Source of the DNA: Guillardia theta CCMP2712
Taxonomy: Eukaryota > Cryptophyceae > Pyrenomonadales > Geminigeraceae
Assembly (NCBI RefSeq): GCF_000315625.1
Contig: NW_005434647.1
Span: forward strand, 601,890 to 633,606
DNA length: 31,717 nt
Reading direction: 5' to 3'
The translations under genes and the position numbers were made by a program. This document shows, one piece after another, positions 1 through 9,895 of the stretch (positions within the stretch are counted from its first letter, which is position 1; the number at the start of each line of letters is the position of its first letter). The notes beneath the pieces were generated by a model. It searched no databases, was not told the DNA's origin, and was given only the letters and a program-made list of their open reading frames with translations.

Positions 1-200
1 GATCTGGCCCCGGGGGGTGGGGTTAGTCATTTCTAGCCGGTGCCTCCTTGTACAGCCGACGGGCGTGAGGAGGGGTGGGGTAATCAATGCGGCCTGGGGG
101 GTTTTAGGAGGCTCGGAGCCTGTTTGAACGCTTTGCTGAGTCGGACCAGGGGGTGGGGGTAGTGAATGGAACGGCCCACTCGGAGGGGTCCGGGAAGGAA
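1..200 (+). promoter_or_regulatory. G-rich motif field upstream of the PDZ gene
   Basis: Short G-runs broken by T or A (GGGGTGGGGTTAG, GGGGTGGGGTAA, GGGGGTGGGGGTAG) recur on the plus strand. The same motif style is seen at 3.94-4.43 kb and, on the opposite strand, at 9.18-9.31 kb and 23.2-23.4 kb. No coding frame is convincing from 1 to 707, which I read as upstream region and 5' UTR of the gene starting at 708. A promoter role is inferred only from position. Confidence 0.3.
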
Positions 201-265
201 GGCAACCCCTGGCTGGGTGAGACCACAAGATGTCGGTGAGAAAAGCTGCTGCCCAGCGTGAGATA

Positions 266-335
266 GCGATGAGATGAGAGTGAGGCTCGGAGAGAGCGAT
301 GAGATGAGAGTGAGAGAGCGATGAGATGAGAGTGA
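266..335. repeat. Short tandem repeat, GCGATGAGATGAGAGTGA
   Basis: An 18-base unit occurs three times, at 266-283, 296-313 and 318-335. Spacing is 30 then 22 bases, the difference being a small insertion (GGCTCGGA) between the first two copies. It lies in non-coding sequence upstream of the PDZ gene. Confidence 0.75.
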
Positions 336-707
336 GAGAATGCAAGTTGAAGGTGAAGCTGAAAACAGCTTTGAAACAACATTTCTTGCATGGCTGCAGT
401 GGTTGGAAGGGATGATAATCGTGCTTTAGTACTTTCAGTATTGACTCACATAGAGATATTTGGTAGGAGTGAAAGCACGCTGCATGCTGATCGACAGGTT
501 GACATGATTTATTCGATGACGAAGTTTCGTTCTGGGAATTCATTGATACATGCACCATTCTTCATGATATTGGAAACTGTAATTCTATAACAATACACCT
601 CCCTAGAATTGTTTTTCGTTGTTATAATGATGTCTTTCTTGAGAACAAGAGTGGCTTGAAAGTGAATTTTCTCTTCTCAGGTCCAATCTGAATGATGGGA
701 ATGGAAA

Positions 708-2016
708 ATGAGTCAAGGACCTGAAAGCTTTGCTGGAAAAGAAGACATGCATGTCGATTATAATCCTCGCATTGTTGAAGAGCTGTTCAGAAAGACAGGA
801 ATACTATTCAAGCTAACCACCACTCGTAAAGGGATCATCCTTACCGTGCGACAAGTGAAGGGGCACGATGACATGTACTCTCCATCTCAGAAGATCAGTA
901 TGAATGATGTATGCTTCTGATGCGTTGAGAGTTGGTGACTTTGTCGGCTGAAATGCGTTTGCAGGTGCTGTATAAGATTCACGATCAGGACGTCTGCTCT
1001 TTGACGCATTCACGCCTTGGAGAACTGTTGGACCCCTCAAAGCACGACTCTATCAGGCTCAAGTTCATCAGCACCATTCAGGTACAAAATTGTTCGTGCG
1101 CCGAACAAGCATCTGATGCTTATTTGCTTTCACCCCAGAAAAACTACGATGTTTTTGTCATCCTGGGCTCGACTTTTGATCTCCAGGAGCATCAACTTGA
1201 AATTTCTTGCAGCGACTCAACAACAAGAGATGTACGTCTTGTTGAGAGCCAGCAACGAGAGTTCACCCTGCTTGCACCAGGAAAACAACCGCCTTGTCTC
1301 CATACCCGAGGGGAAAATTCGCGGTTATAACCATAGTGGGATGGACTTTACCTCTGTGGTCAGCAAAAGACCTTCGTCGAGGTCCAACTCCTCCTCATCT
1401 ATGTCGCCAACGTCCTTGTACCAAGAGAATAGGAAACTGTCGAAAAACCTTCGGAACATGATGTAAGATGTACTAGCATGTCGTTGCAGTACTGAAGATG
1501 TTACGATTCAGGTTGTTGTACAAACTGACTATGGAAGAAACATACGAAGCCAGGAGAAATGAAGAAGAGGCTCGGTCACGAGCCCGTCTGCTTGAGAAGA
1601 GGGTTCGAGCGAGTGAAGGTGAGAACATAACCAGTCAGTGCGTGCACAAGTGACAGATCCTTTCCTCAGCGAGACTGGCTACAGTGAAGGGGGAACTTGA
1701 AAATCTACACTCACGCAGATCGCAGCAAAGTTCTCCTCGTCTATGTTCGAATGACTTTGAAGGACAAGCTTATTTCAGCCCCGAAAACTCCTTGGTTCCG
1801 CGTCTTGAAGTCATGACAGCATTGGACATCGAATCGAAAATCTTGGGGCTTGACATGAATGCAAGGAAAGAGATATTTGCCAATCGCCTAAAGGATCGAA
1901 TAGAGAAAGGATCAGCCATGTTCTTGTCAAAACAGAACAGTTTCAACATGCAAGAAATGAAGATTGCGGTTGGATTTCTCGACGAGGTTCTACCGTACGA
2001 TGATATATGCAAATGA
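708..2016 (+). CDS. PDZ-domain protein with C-terminal coiled coil (six exons)
   Basis: Model: 708-908, 965-1081, 1139-1231, 1281-1462, 1512-1618, 1670-2016; 348 residues, all junctions GT-AG and phase-consistent. Residues about 31-104 read as a PDZ domain: GILF carboxylate-loop-like start, beta strands, then NDVLYKIHDQDV and the SLTHSRLGELL helix matching the usual GDxIlxVNGxdv...hxxxvxLL pattern. The glycine of the canonical GLGF loop is not conserved. A serine-rich linker is followed by a charged heptad region (about 200-245, MEETYEARRNEEEARSRARL). PDZ domains bind C-terminal peptides, so a scaffold role is likely, but the partner is unknown. The second intron (1082-1138) is a multiple of three and could be retained. 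A 5' UTR intron ending at 680 is possible. The stop is 89 bases from the convergent PH gene. Confidence 0.7.
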
Positions 2017-2105
2017 ATTTCGTTTGCTCGACAACTAGTCTACAGGAATATGACACATCAACAAAACAATCTCTCAACACTCTCGTTGCATCGATCGATT
2101 TGGTA

Positions 2106-3391
2106 CTAGGTCGGTGAACGAGGACTCAACTCATTTGTCCACGGCGAAAGCTCCTGCTCCTTTGCTTTCGAGCCCGTCTCCTTAGCTCCTCCCTTCTTTG
2201 CCAAAGTCGGTGTCTTTGAAAAGCTCGTAGCCTCTACTCTTGCATCCAACTCTGCCGGATAAGACAGTAAAGAAGGAGTTCTCAGTTGAAAGGATCCTTC
2301 TTCTGCCGCACTTCTCTCTTCGCTGCTGCTTAGAGCAGTGCTACCATGGAGGATGCCGCTGTTAGCAGCCTTCTGAAAGGCATCGATCTGATCCTTAAGT
2401 GCTACTCCCTTTTCCTCGCGATGTGAACCTAACCCTTGTGCTCGGCCGTTCCCAACATTCCCCATAACGTTCTTATACACCGAGGTCCTGACGTTCCTGT
2501 GGCGGACTCGCAGCAGTACGGGAGAGGGAGGAAACCTGGGGATGACAAAGAGCTCGTCCATTGAGGGAGTGGATGACCTGGCTGCCTCGCTCACCCACTC
2601 GGTTGAGTCCCTGGCGTCCTGATGCCTCTTCCCCTGGAACTGGATGAAAGCTACGGGTGTTTTCCTTATGAGCCCCATTGGGTAGTCGGACTCAGCGTCT
2701 CTCAGGCTCGTCTTGGAATCTGATCTCTTGCTCGCTTGCTGGGCTGCGTTCGTCTCCTTGTCCTTGCTGTACCCGGCAGCCTTCTTTGCTGTGGAATTGC
2801 CACCTGCTCCTGCCCTCTGCTGCCTCAGAGGACGTGAAGGTCGCTGAGGAGAAGCGTTGTCTCCGTGCTTCTCCTTGTCAGGAAGAGCCTTGCCGTGTCT
2901 GCGCGCTGCGAATCCTACTGTGCTCGCCCCGATGACTGCTCCTGAGTCCGCTAGGGCGCTCATCCATTTCTCCCGCACTTCATGGCATCGCGCTTCAAAC
3001 TGAAAAGGTCTCGAGCGGGACACCTAACAAAACCGCATCGTCATGCTACAGACGGGAGGGGGCGTTCAATCACCTCTCTGGCATGCAGGAAGTCCATGCT
3101 CAAGTACAAGTCGTCCATCGCAGTGATCTTCATGTTCGGAAGGTACAACTCGTGGAATTCTGTCCCATCGAACAACCGGAAATACCCGAGGTTGTCTATC
3201 TGACAGCAGCACGGAACGCCTGTCTCTATGATCTTCAAGAAACCATAGAATCTGCATTGGTCTTCATCGTTGAGGAAGAAGGCTGCCAAAGAGCTTCGTT
3301 CATCCGTTCTCTGATCTAAAGATGCAGAAGACTCTTGATTGTTTTGATGGACTCGCTGTCTTGTTGGGGACGCCGAAGACTTGATCTCCAT
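2106..3391 (-). CDS. PH-domain-like protein with long disordered tail (two exons)
   Basis: Exons 3391-3074 and 2999-2106 with a 74-base GT-AG intron; 403 residues. Removing the intron joins LYLSMDFLHARE to FEARCHEVREKWMSAL, which gives the hallmark end of a PH domain: the last strand and a C-terminal helix with its invariant tryptophan. Preceding strands are CRFYGFLKIIETG and GYFRLFDGTEFHELYLP. PH domains bind phosphoinositides or proteins at membranes; I see no diagnostic basic lipid pocket. The remaining about 280 residues are polar, Ser/Lys/Glu-rich and probably unstructured. The start at 3391 is the first in-frame ATG; an upstream exon near 3501-3400 in another frame is possible. The N-terminal strand is poorly defined, so PH is a fold-level guess. 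Confidence 0.6.
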
Positions 3392-3570
3392 CGAAAAAAG
3401 ATAGCTTCTCCTTGCTGCCTTGCAAGGTTTCTTAAGGATCCAAGTGTTGAAGGTGACCTTTTGTCATCCCAAGCGCCATCCCATCCCCGGAGAGTCTTCA
3501 CAAACTGACGTTTGTCGATGGAATGACTTCCCCTCTTCTAGCCTAATTTCTCGTCCTCACCTTATGTTCT

Positions 3571-3640
3571 CATCTTCTTCTCTTCTCTTCCTCTCCTCTC
3601 CTCCTCTCCCTCCCTCTCCTCTCCTCTCCTCTCCTCTCGT
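3571..3640. repeat. CT/CCTCT microsatellite
   Basis: Polypyrimidine simple sequence (repeated CTCTCCTCTC units) in the spacer between the divergent PH gene and kinase gene. The same unit, on either strand, recurs at 30168-30218 and at the right end of the window. Confidence 0.9.
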
Positions 3641-3725
3641 CCTTGACTCTCTCCTCCCACAGTCCACCATGGACCAACCACCTTCACTTTTCACTAGAAG
3701 GCCCCTGGTCCTATGCGACCCCTTA

Positions 3726-3820
3726 CGGTGCCGGGCCGCTGCCATGAGACGAGTGAAAGGTGCCGGGCCGCAGTCCCGACCTGTCCGGGCCCGGCCGGGC
3801 GCCCTCCGGCCGTGTGGGGC
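3726..3820. other. GC-rich island with repeated TGCCGGGCCGC
   Basis: About 95 bases of strongly GC-rich sequence. TGCCGGGCCGC occurs twice, near 3728-3738 and 3761-3771, followed by nested CCGGGCCCGGCCGGGCGCC palindromes. It ends abruptly in AT-rich sequence (AAAAATATATT). Similar islands occur at 18412-18478 and 18985-19105. No coding frame is convincing. It could be a relic repeat or a CpG-type regulatory island. Confidence 0.5.
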
Positions 3821-3838
3821 GTGTGCACTAAAAATATA

Positions 3839-3861
3839 TTGACTACAGGCACTGTAGTCAA
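3839..3861. repeat. Perfect 10-bp hairpin TTGACTACAG / CTGTAGTCAA
   Basis: Arms 3839-3848 and 3852-3861 are exact reverse complements separated by GCA. It sits directly beside the GC-rich island at its AT-rich edge. It could be a transcribed hairpin, a protein-binding palindrome or the terminus of a small element; nothing in the sequence decides. Confidence 0.7.
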
Positions 3862-3939
3862 GATAACATTTCGGATTTGGTTAAAAAAAGAGTCACGTCT
3901 CTCGAGTGCACTTATGGGGACGTGACCGCGGCCCTACGG

Positions 3940-4430
3940 GCCTGAGGGGGTGGGGTACCTGGGGTGTCAATCTAAGATAGAGGCCAAAAAGGGTCCTAAG
4001 GAGAGGTGGGAGGGGTCATGGAGGCCGTGGAACATTTTGGTGGGGTGCTTGAAAGTCAACGAGGGGGTGGGGGTACCACGTAATTGTGTACCGGAGTACC
4101 AATTCGGCTCGTAAGCCAACGTCAAAACAGAGTAGGGTAGGGGTAGGGATAGTACCCCGTCCAAATATCCATTTCTATTGATAAGTCTGCAGATAGAATG
4201 AGGGGTGGATGGCGTACAAAGGAGGGGTCCGAGGGTACTTCAGGTTGGGAACTGCCTGTTCGCGTTAATGACCAGGAGGTGTGGGTGGGTGGTCGATAAG
4301 AGGGGGTAGGGGTAGAACTTAGATATGGTAATGGTATCACAGGGGGGTGGAAAAGGGTACACTTCGGGGTATGAAGTGAGATCGGAGAGTAGGTAGGGGT
4401 ACGTAATCGTCAGGGGTAGGGGTGCTGTTC
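3940..4430 (+). promoter_or_regulatory. Array of GGGGTAGGGG-type motifs upstream of the kinase gene
   Basis: Dispersed G-runs include GGGGGTGGGGTACC, GAGGGGGTGGGGGTACC, GGGTAGGGGTAGGG (about 4133-4148), GGGGGTAGGGGTAG (about 4302-4314), GTAGGTAGGGG and CAGGGGTAGGGG. They lack a fixed period, so this is not a satellite or a telomere array. Several could form G-quadruplexes. No coding frame is convincing; the long opposite-strand reading through here is the reverse of G-rich DNA. Confidence 0.4.
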
Positions 4431-4935
4431 GCATTCAATATTTTTGTTATAATTGCACAATGTTGTGAGGCTACATGGGGAGTGAGCGTGAGGAAACATG
4501 AAGGACAGCATGAAGGAGGCAAAGGGGAGGAAAGGAGAGACGAGCAGGAGAGGAGGGAGGATGCGGGGAGACTGTTGAAGCGAGTAGACGACATGGCAAG
4601 GCGAGGTAGGATAGAGAAGCTTGAGGAGCATGTGGAAGATGGTGAAGGTGTGAACGATCGGGGATCGCAAGCGATTTGGTCTAAGCGGTGTAGGGGTGGA
4701 GCGAATCCGAGGGGACGACTAGGAGGGAATAATGTATGACCGGCAGAATGCTTTTGAGAAAGTTGCGATGATGATCCCCTGCTCCTGCGTGGCATTGATG
4801 CCCGGCTTACCTCGAAGCCCCAACGAGAAAAGACGTAACTTGAACGAGGCACAGCAGTGGGATCGTGGGATTCTTTATGACACCGAAAAGATTCATTTGA
4901 ACATACTGATCTGGCTGTTCTGTAGTTTCATGGCG
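4422..4935 (+). other. Possible 5' coding exons of the kinase gene, unresolved
   Basis: Two open stretches look coding. One, 4422-4739, reads as a charged, Glu/Arg/Lys-rich segment (KGEERRDEQERREDAGRLLK). The other, 4732-4930, includes KRRNLNEAQQWDRGILYDTE. Such low-complexity charged N-termini are common in CLK-type kinases. I could not find a set of GT-AG junctions that joins them in phase to the exon at 4937, so they are reported as candidates only. Confidence 0.3.
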
Positions 4936-4936
4936 A

Positions 4937-6960
4937 ATGCCGGAGATGTCTCCAACAACTGCCTGTGATTTGCGCCATCCTTCCACCTCCCTCAAGCATG
5001 ATGAGCGTGCTCGAGCGAGCAGCGATGGGCGAGCTTCTTGTCTTTCTCAGATTAAGGAGGCTAAAAGTCAAAATGTTTTGTATTCCGATGAAGAAGTGAT
5101 TGAAGAGGATAGATTTCATTTGCCTGAAGGTAACGTGCGGGGTGTGCCAGCGAAACATGACGTGAAGACCCAGGAGACGTGTGTCTTCTCTGTGACGAAC
5201 AGAGGACTTGCCCCAAAAGGTGCTTGTTTTGTGCTCTATCCCATGTCAACGTGCTCAAGATTCTGTTAGGTATGAGGTTGTAGCTCCGCTAGGCAAGGGC
5301 GTTTATAGCAACGTGTACAAATGCAAAGTTGAGGATACCAACACGACAGGTAGAGGAGCAGGATGAATAAGTTGCCTCTGATGGTGTAACAGCTGCATTG
5401 AAAATATCAAGATCCGGAAAATCGTACGTTACGGCAGGTTAGTCTTTATTCCTGTTGCGCATGTCCTGATTGTTGACAACGGATGACAGCGAAACGAGAG
5501 CTACAAATCTTGAAGATATTGCGGGGTCAAAATGGTATTGTGAAGTAAGTGCGAAGTCCTGGGTGAGTTTTGGTTGATTGTGTCTGCATTGTCTGCAGGT
5601 ATCAAGACGCCTTCGAGTATCTCGGCCATGTCTGCATCGTGATGGACTTGCACGGGATCACTCTCAAGACGTACTTGAAGGAACGAGGTACCACTCAGCC
5701 TGTCGCAGGGAGTTTGTCACGGGATTGGTGTAGGACCAGTGCCAGATGCAGACCTGTTGGATATCGCTTCTCAGGTGTGTAACGTCGAGAGGAGGAGGAA
5801 GGGCGGCAAGGTCCTGAGGAGAGCCTGTCTGTTAGTTGTTTGGTGCGGTGTCTTTCATGCACTTGCGCAATGTCATACACACGGACATCAAACCCGACAA
5901 TATCGTCCTCGTGCATGACCCCTCGGTAAGGCAGGGCCTCGTCTCGTCCTCGAGTGACCTGGTCCTAGAAGGCGGCTGAAGGAGACAGGCTACGGATCAA
6001 GCTCATCGACTTTGCCTCTGCCATCGTCGACAACCAGTGGCATCCTCCTCTAGCGGGGACTCCTGTACTCCCCCTGCTGCCGGGCATGCTGTCCTCTGAC
6101 TTGGAGTGCAGGAGTACCGCGCTCCTGAGTGCGACTTGCATGCGGGTTGGTCGTTCCCCATGGACGTCTGGTCAGTCGGCTGCGTGCTGTATGAGCTGAG
6201 GAGCAAGAAGAAGCTCTACAAGGCCTGCGTGCCGTGCAACATTCGGTTCAGGATGATCGAGATCATCACAGGGAAACAGATCCCAGAGCATGTGCTGCGT
6301 GCGGCGTACAAGAGGAGGAAGAGGCATGCTGACGAGACGCTGCTGCGAGGCGAGCAGGGAGACGTCTGCCTGGCTCCACTGAGCGAAGAGGATGGCCAAG
6401 ACGCCCGCGCTCGCGCTGACGTCATCCTGTCTGTTCTCTCCGACTCTCAGGACTTCAAAGACCTCTTCCTCCGCTGCATCGAACCCGATCCTCTCCAGCG
6501 CATGAAAGCTGCTGCATTCAGGGAGCACGCGTTCTTCGAACCCCTTGGGTGGGCTTGAGTTTCCGCTCATCATCTCTTCCTCTCTTTTGTTTTCCTCTCC
6601 TCTACCGCTTCCCCCTCCTCTCCTCCTCATTTTGCTCTGCTGCCTTGCTTGTTTTCAAACTTCTTCTCTCCCTCCCTTCATCGATCATTTCGTTTCTGCG
6701 CCCCTGACTCCCTCGCTCAGACTCGCACCCGACCCAGAGGAGGCTTGTCGCCAGGTTGTCGCGTGCTGGAGCTCAACTTGCCGGCTGACGTCATGCAGGA
6801 CGACGAGGACTGTCCAGCAGAAGGCTCGGGCCCTTCAACAGCTCTGGGGCAACTCGATGGTATCTTTGACGCGGCCAAGCAGTACGTGGCGGAGGTGCTG
6901 GACGTGACGCAAGTGCAGCAAGCTGTGAAGAATCTCAGGAGCATGACGAGATGGTTGTAA
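4937..6960 (+). CDS. CLK/LAMMER-like CMGC protein kinase (about 11 exons)
   Basis: Exons: 4937-5219, 5260-5349, 5393-5437, 5490-5544, 5599-5687, 5740-5774, 5836-5925, 5969-6064, 6112-6548, 6721-6754, 6799-6960; phases agree throughout. All kinase landmarks appear in order: RYEVVAPLGKGVYSNVYKC (Gly loop), AALKI (ATP lysine), KRELQIL (helix C Glu), GHVCIVMDLHG (hinge), HTDIKPDN (catalytic Asp), IDFASA (metal Asp), GTPEYRAPE, DVWSVGCVLYEL, and RCIEPDPLQRM. HTD in place of HRD is typical of CLK kinases, which phosphorylate SR splicing factors in the nucleus. The EHLAMMERILG motif is not conserved; NIRFRMIEIITGKQIP occupies that place, as in more PRP4-like members. The DFG glycine is Ala. The first intron (40 bases, ending AAG) is the weakest junction and the N-terminus is uncertain. 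Confidence 0.8.
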
Positions 6961-7104
6961 ACTAGAAGACGATGAACTTCGTCGGGATGTTTCTTTACTG
7001 TTAGATAGAAAACGTGAATCGCGCTGGTCGTCCTCTACGTTCTCTCGGTCTCTTGAGTTACATGTACAAGTTCATCAGAGGCCTTAGGGCGCCCTTCTCC
7101 TCCT

Positions 7105-9151
7105 TCAGTAGCTGCTCGAAGAAGCTGGTTGCAGCTGATTCTGCTCAGATCCCACGTAGCCCTGCAGGTGGACCGTCAGCTCTCCGTCTCTCCCTCGTGA
7201 GCTAAGGTCGCAACCTGGCGAAGCTCTTGACCGGACGTGAGCGACGAGAGCTGGAGAGCAGCGATGTCAGTGAGCGAAAGGGAAGATAGAACGAAGAAAC
7301 GAAAGAAAAGAGGACCAGCGTTTACCTTCTCCTTTGAAGGATTCAAGAACTTCATCCACGCCTTGTCCGTCCACTGAGACCATGTCAGCGAGGACCAACT
7401 CGAGGGGAAGGAGGTAAGAAGTCGTGGAAAGGAGTTTCGCCTCACCTGTGAGCGAGGCCAGTTGTGCGCGTACACCCCATGGTCATCAGCCAAGGCAGAG
7501 AGCTGCAGCAATTCTTGTCATCCCAATAATCTTCCTCATCCTCCTCCAAATCACCTTGGCCGACTTCTCAGCAAGGCCGAGATTCCTATGCTGTGAGGAG
7601 TCAACAGGGGAGACTGACACTAGAGAAGGAGCTTACTCTGTCGTGCTCGCGGATCAAGTCCAAGACTTTCCTTCCCGGCCTGACCCGAGGGTCTTCCCAC
7701 CTACAGACAGCCTAGTTCAACAACCCTCAAGCTAATGGATCTCGCACGACTCGTACGTTGATTCTCCAGTCTTCGGGTTAAGGTAGTAGAGCTTTCCATG
7801 CTGTCTCACAGTCAGGAATCCGTCACAACCAGCCTTTAGATGCTCTACCTCGATCTTGTATGCCTGCCACGGAGACGGCATGCCCTCGACGTGAACCTAT
7901 GCAAAGTTAGCAGCCGTGAGGGTGAACATCAGCTCCTCTACCAGCGAGCCTTTGGGATTGATCCACGTGCTCTTCCTGTTCGCCTTGTTGTAGTAGTAGA
8001 CGTACTTGGTTCTGCGATCAAGATACGCACTCCAACCAGGAGGAAGCCCCTCAACGGAAACACGGGGGTTGACATCCTTCATCCTTTCGTACTTGGTTGT
8101 TCGCTTTGCGAGGTTCTGTGACGGCGAGAAAAACATTTCTGAGTCATCACCTCGCAGCAGCATTAATCGCTCTGACCTGGCGAACAACAACAGTCGTTGA
8201 CTTGCTATGCTTGCTGGCCTCCTCCGCATCCGAAGCAGCTCGCGATGCCATGTCAATCATTTTGGCAGTTCGCTCGTTTTGCTGCAGTTGGACAGTCAGT
8301 ATTGCTCACTTTCAGACACTGATCTGAGATTGCCTTCTTAAAGGAGTCCTCAACCTCGGACCTCTGCCTCCTGCTCTCTTCAAGCATCCTCTCGTTCTCC
8401 TTGTGCAGACTGTGAAGATATTTCAGCTGAGGGGCGAAAGGGACTGTCAACCCTTTACCTGTCCATGGCTTCCTTCTCCTTTGACGCATGGTCCTCAAGA
8501 GCTTTCACGGGGTCCATGATCTTCTTGACATCCTGTGCCAGGCTCTTGACCTGCAAGCACGCGCATGTCAGGGCCAAGTTGATGACCAAGAGGCAGAATC
8601 CAATGTTGCCTGCTTTGAGAGAGAAAGATAGCGAGGAAGGGAGAGAAAGGAGGGAGGAAGGGATAGATAGGGAGGGAGGGAGGGAGACCAGGGGATAACG
8701 CGGCTGAGCAAGATCAAGAGATTTGGATCACCTCGTCAGAGAGTTGGTTGATTTTCACCCTCTTGGACTGAGTGGGAAGAGAGTCGAAGTACTTGTTGAG
8801 GTCATCTTGCGCGGCTTTGGCTGACATCTCCTCCTCAGGGGGGGTCGGATGCAACCTCTTCTTGATCGCCAACGACTGCTTCTTGAAGTAGCTGTCGAGA
8901 GATGCCCTGGAAGCTTTTGCTGTCACCTTCCTCACTTCATTGGTACTCTCCTTCTTCACTCTCTCAGCCTCCGTATGGAAGTAGCTCTGCAAGTCCTTGG
9001 AAGCTTCCTCAGAAGAGAAGCCCTTCAGCTCATCTCTCCTGCTCGGCCCTCTCATGACAGCCACAATTGTCATCATAGCAAGCGCGAGCATGATCGTCGC
9101 TGCCGCAGTCGCCGCCATCCCTGCGCTTCGTCGACCCAACAGGGCCGCCAT
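7105..9151 (-). CDS. Membrane-anchored protein with coiled coil and tandem WW domains (11 exons)
   Basis: Exons (descending): 9151-8732, 8550-8459, 8409-8310, 8281-8177, 8115-7942, 7896-7757, 7700-7637, 7590-7555, 7502-7446, 7398-7326, 7250-7105; 468 residues. The N-terminus has a hydrophobic segment (TAAATIMLALAMMTIVAVM, about 15-33), probably a signal anchor. A long charged coiled coil follows to about residue 240. The first WW is LPPGWSAYLDRRTKYVYYYN...STWINP. The second is PSPWQAYKIE...GKLYYLNPKTGESTWEDP, whose WEDP end appears only when intron 7756-7701 is removed, strong support for that junction. WW domains bind proline-rich ligands. The C-terminal about 130 residues match nothing I recognise. 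Exon 3 to 4 needs either a 28-base intron (8309-8282) or a 73-base one with a GTTGAG donor. The 181-base first intron is pyrimidine-rich. Confidence 0.75.
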
Positions 9152-9176
9152 CCCACCACGCCTCTTCGCTTCCTGA

Positions 9177-9310
9177 CCCCTACCCCTACCCCTCCCCCAT
9201 CAGAAATTGATGCATTGACCCCTCTATTTCTATGGATTTTCACCTCAAATCGGGAGTCTACCATACCCCTCGTAATAACCCCTACCCCCCCCCCCCCCCC
9301 CCCCCCCCCC
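9177..9310 (-). promoter_or_regulatory. CCCCTACCCC motif and 26-base poly-C tract upstream of the WW gene
   Basis: The plus strand reads CCCCTACCCCTACCCCTCC at 9177-9195, and a run of 26 C at 9285-9310. On the coding strand of the WW gene this is GGGGTAGGGG, the same motif seen upstream of the plus-strand genes. It starts 26 bases upstream of that gene's ATG. The tract is a likely G-quadruplex/i-motif. Its exact length may be a sequencing artefact. Confidence 0.45.
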
Positions 9311-9895
9311 TAGCATTTGAGTAGTACGTCAAAGGTTACTCAAGTTCTAGCTGTGAGACTATAGTCGGTGTCGCCGATAATCAAAGTTCGATGCTGAGAT
9401 GTCATTCCACAGCATGATCTAGCCGAGGAAATTCTGGAGATCTGCCAGAAATTCGAAAATTTTCCTTCGAGATTCGTTCAGATCAGTGCAGTTCTCGCAT
9501 GCAACGCGGGTATTGAACATTATTTCTATGGAAGAACCTTACAGATTGTTGACAAGCTTTCACATCTGCAGTGATAAAAGTTCTGATGCATTCTGAAGCA
9601 GGCAGAAAAATGGTTGGGGATGTCATTGCAACTAGCTAAGGCTTGCATGGGGGTCTGATGCTTTCTCTTATGCTTTCCTTTATCTTGTCATTTGTCTCTC
9701 GATGTAGAGGAAATGTTCTGAATGCGGAATGTTTGTTTTCTATTTCAGCACAATTGTGAAGCTCAATCTAACGATCCTTGGCTGTGCAGACTTACGAAGA
9801 AGTCATTCAAAACAAAAAAATGATGGAAATGTAACATCGTAGAAACGAAAAGACATTTCTTGAAAATCCTCTTTTCTCGGGTTTTAGAGCCGTCG
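9311..9895. other. Gene-free stretch
   Basis: About 585 bases of mixed composition lie between the 5' end of the WW gene and the 3' end of the small zipper gene. I find no open frame that joins into exons, no tRNA-like fold and no repeat beyond a short imperfect palindrome near 9430 (TTCTGG...CCAGAA). It probably holds the upstream region of the WW gene and the 3' UTR of the next gene. Confidence 0.4.

Noticed and set aside
4337-4852. 171-residue minus-strand frame, Ser/Pro-rich.
   Set aside because: It is the complement of G- and GA-rich sequence, with no domain and no splice partners.
4937-5270. Alternative splice giving a CxxC-type zinc motif (CLLCDEQRTCPKRCLFC) before the kinase domain.
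   Set aside because: The cysteine frame is open, but I could not connect it in phase to the glycine-rich loop with a plausible intron.
8558-8610. Extra hydrophobic exon (IGFCLLVINLALTCACL) in the WW gene.
   Set aside because: It is out of phase with the preceding exon; splicing directly to 8550 keeps the coiled coil intact.
9177-9310. Interpretation of CCCCTACCCC runs as a telomere or chromosome end.
   Set aside because: Genes continue on both sides and the motif is dispersed without a regular period.
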